This document shows positions 5,754 to 6,288 of a DNA stretch of 6,288 nt, one piece after another. The first letter of the stretch is position 1; each line of letters begins with the position of its first letter. The stretch lies in contig DOVL01000253.1 in NCBI GenBank assembly GCA_003520105.1, forward strand, positions 1 through 6,288, in the 5' to 3' direction. This DNA is from Lachnospiraceae bacterium (GTDB lineage Bacteria > Bacillota > Clostridia > Lachnospirales > Lachnospiraceae). Made by a program: the position numbers and the translations under genes. The notes beneath the pieces are model-generated. The model was not told the DNA's origin, made no database searches, and was given only the letters and a program-made list of their open reading frames with translations.

Positions 5754-5787
5754 AGTGTAATTTTGGTATAATCACTTATGTTACACT
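5754..5787 (+). promoter_or_regulatory. clpX promoter with an inverted repeat centred on the -10 box
   Basis: TATAAT (5767-5772) is preceded by TGG (5764-5766), an extended -10 element. The -35 position (about 5744-5749, TTTATT) is weak. A perfect 7-bp inverted repeat, AGTGTAA (5754-5760) and TTACACT (5781-5787), surrounds the -10 almost symmetrically. Transcription would start near 5779 inside the right half. A repressor bound here would block RNA polymerase; no known operator such as CIRCE or the CtsR heptad is recognised. Confidence 0.6.
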
Positions 5788-5837
5788 AATTGATCAGAAG
5801 TTTTATTATATTTTTAATACATCCCCAGGAGGATACA

Positions 5838-6288
5838 ATGCCGGATAATACAAACAATAACAATACAAATGACGACGAATACGAAAAATACTGTTATATG
5901 TGCCGCAGACCCGAGTCAGAAACAGGCCGTCTGCTTGGCATGGCAGATAATATCTACATTTGCCCTGACTGTCTGCAGAAGGCATTTAACAGCATAAATA
6001 ATAACAGTTTCCAGTTTCTTGATTTCAGCAAGTTCCCGGGCTTTGGCGATATGAATGCCTTCACTCACATGAATGATATTCCCAATTCGCAGAAGGTTAA
6101 GAAGAAAAAACCTAAGACCGAGGAAGATAAACAGGAAGAAAAGGACGAGTTTGAGAGCCTCACTCTCGACAAGATTCCTGCACCTCACAAGATCAAGGAG
6201 ATGCTCGACGAATATGTTGTTGGTCAGGAATATGCGAAGAAGGTTATTTCCGTTGCGGTCTACAATCACTATAAACGTGTTCTGACAA
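5838..6288 (+). CDS. clpX: ATP-dependent Clp protease ATP-binding subunit ClpX, 3' end cut by the window edge
   Basis: ClpX is the AAA+ unfoldase that recognises substrates and feeds them to the ClpP peptidase in the cytoplasm. The window holds the first 150 residues of about 420-480. An Asn/Asp-rich start (1-14) is followed by the C4 zinc-binding domain, Cys19-x2-Cys22 and Cys42-x2-Cys45, used for dimerisation and adaptor binding. The start of the AAA+ module is clear at [18 protein letters not shown] (113-130) and AVYNHYKRV (140-148). The Walker A motif lies beyond the edge. Between the two is a linker of about 60 residues (46-107), longer than the roughly 20-25 in E. coli or B. subtilis, with a Phe/Met-rich half (58-78) and a Lys/Glu-rich half (86-106). 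A near-perfect AGGAGG (5827-5832) lies five bases before the ATG. The gene is divergent from the GDPD operon, and no clpP is seen next to it. Confidence 0.97.
   Translation, partial: MPDNTNNNNTNDDEYEKYCYMCRRPESETGRLLGMADNIYICPDCLQKAFNSINNNSFQFLDFSKFPGFGDMNAFTHMNDIPNSQKVKKKKPKTEEDKQEEKDEFESLTLDKIPAPHKIKEMLDEYVVGQEYAKKVISVAVYNHYKRVLT

Noticed and set aside
5790..5818. Second clpX promoter, TTGATC (5790-5795) with TTTAAT (5813-5818)
   Set aside because: Transcription would start at about 5825, on the ribosome binding site, leaving no usable leader.
5916..6269. Minus-strand open frame of 117 codons opposite clpX
   Set aside because: The plus strand encodes an unmistakable ClpX N-terminus with zinc finger and AAA+ start; the antisense frame has no supporting signals.

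Overview
The window reads as chromosomal DNA of a low-to-moderate GC anaerobic Firmicute, most likely a clostridium of the Lachnospiraceae type. This is an inference. It rests on strong GGAGG-type ribosome binding sites, AT-rich intergenic DNA with sigma-A-like promoters, a folate operon that includes an HD-domain hydrolase, and a ClpX with a long charged linker between its zinc finger and its AAA+ domain. No tRNA, rRNA, insertion sequence, phage gene or CRISPR array is visible, and all seven genes look like ordinary core or near-core genes.

Layout. Six genes lie on the minus strand and one on the plus strand. Read in the direction of transcription, from the right: (1) a divergent region at 5563-5837 carries promoters for a glycerophosphodiester phosphodiesterase operon (minus) and for clpX (plus; cut by the right edge). 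(2) The GDPD gene (4822-5562) is followed one base later by a small two-helix membrane protein (4455-4820), and the unit ends at a 12-bp hairpin terminator (4337-4367). (3) A membrane-anchored NodB-family polysaccharide deacetylase (2791-4200) has its own near-consensus promoter, a structured leader and a clear Rho-independent terminator (2754-2784). (4) A folate operon follows, folC (1266-2642) - HD hydrolase (687-1217) - folP (1-568; cut by the left edge), with a promoter near 2686-2714.

How the genes work together. FolP and FolC carry out the pteroate-forming step and the dihydrofolate/polyglutamate steps of folate synthesis. The HD protein between them is a plausible filler for a pterin phosphate-removal step, but this is unproven. 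The deacetylase probably modifies peptidoglycan outside the membrane. The GDPD acts on glycerophosphodiesters from lipid turnover, and its membrane partner is of unknown function. ClpX is the unfoldase of the ClpXP protease.

Most worth a second look: the HD protein with its C-terminal cysteine cluster, the pair of mutually exclusive hairpins in the deacetylase leader, the inverted repeat centred on the clpX -10 box, and the enlarged ClpX linker. I saw no clearly new multi-gene system. All coordinates and motifs were read by eye from the sequence.
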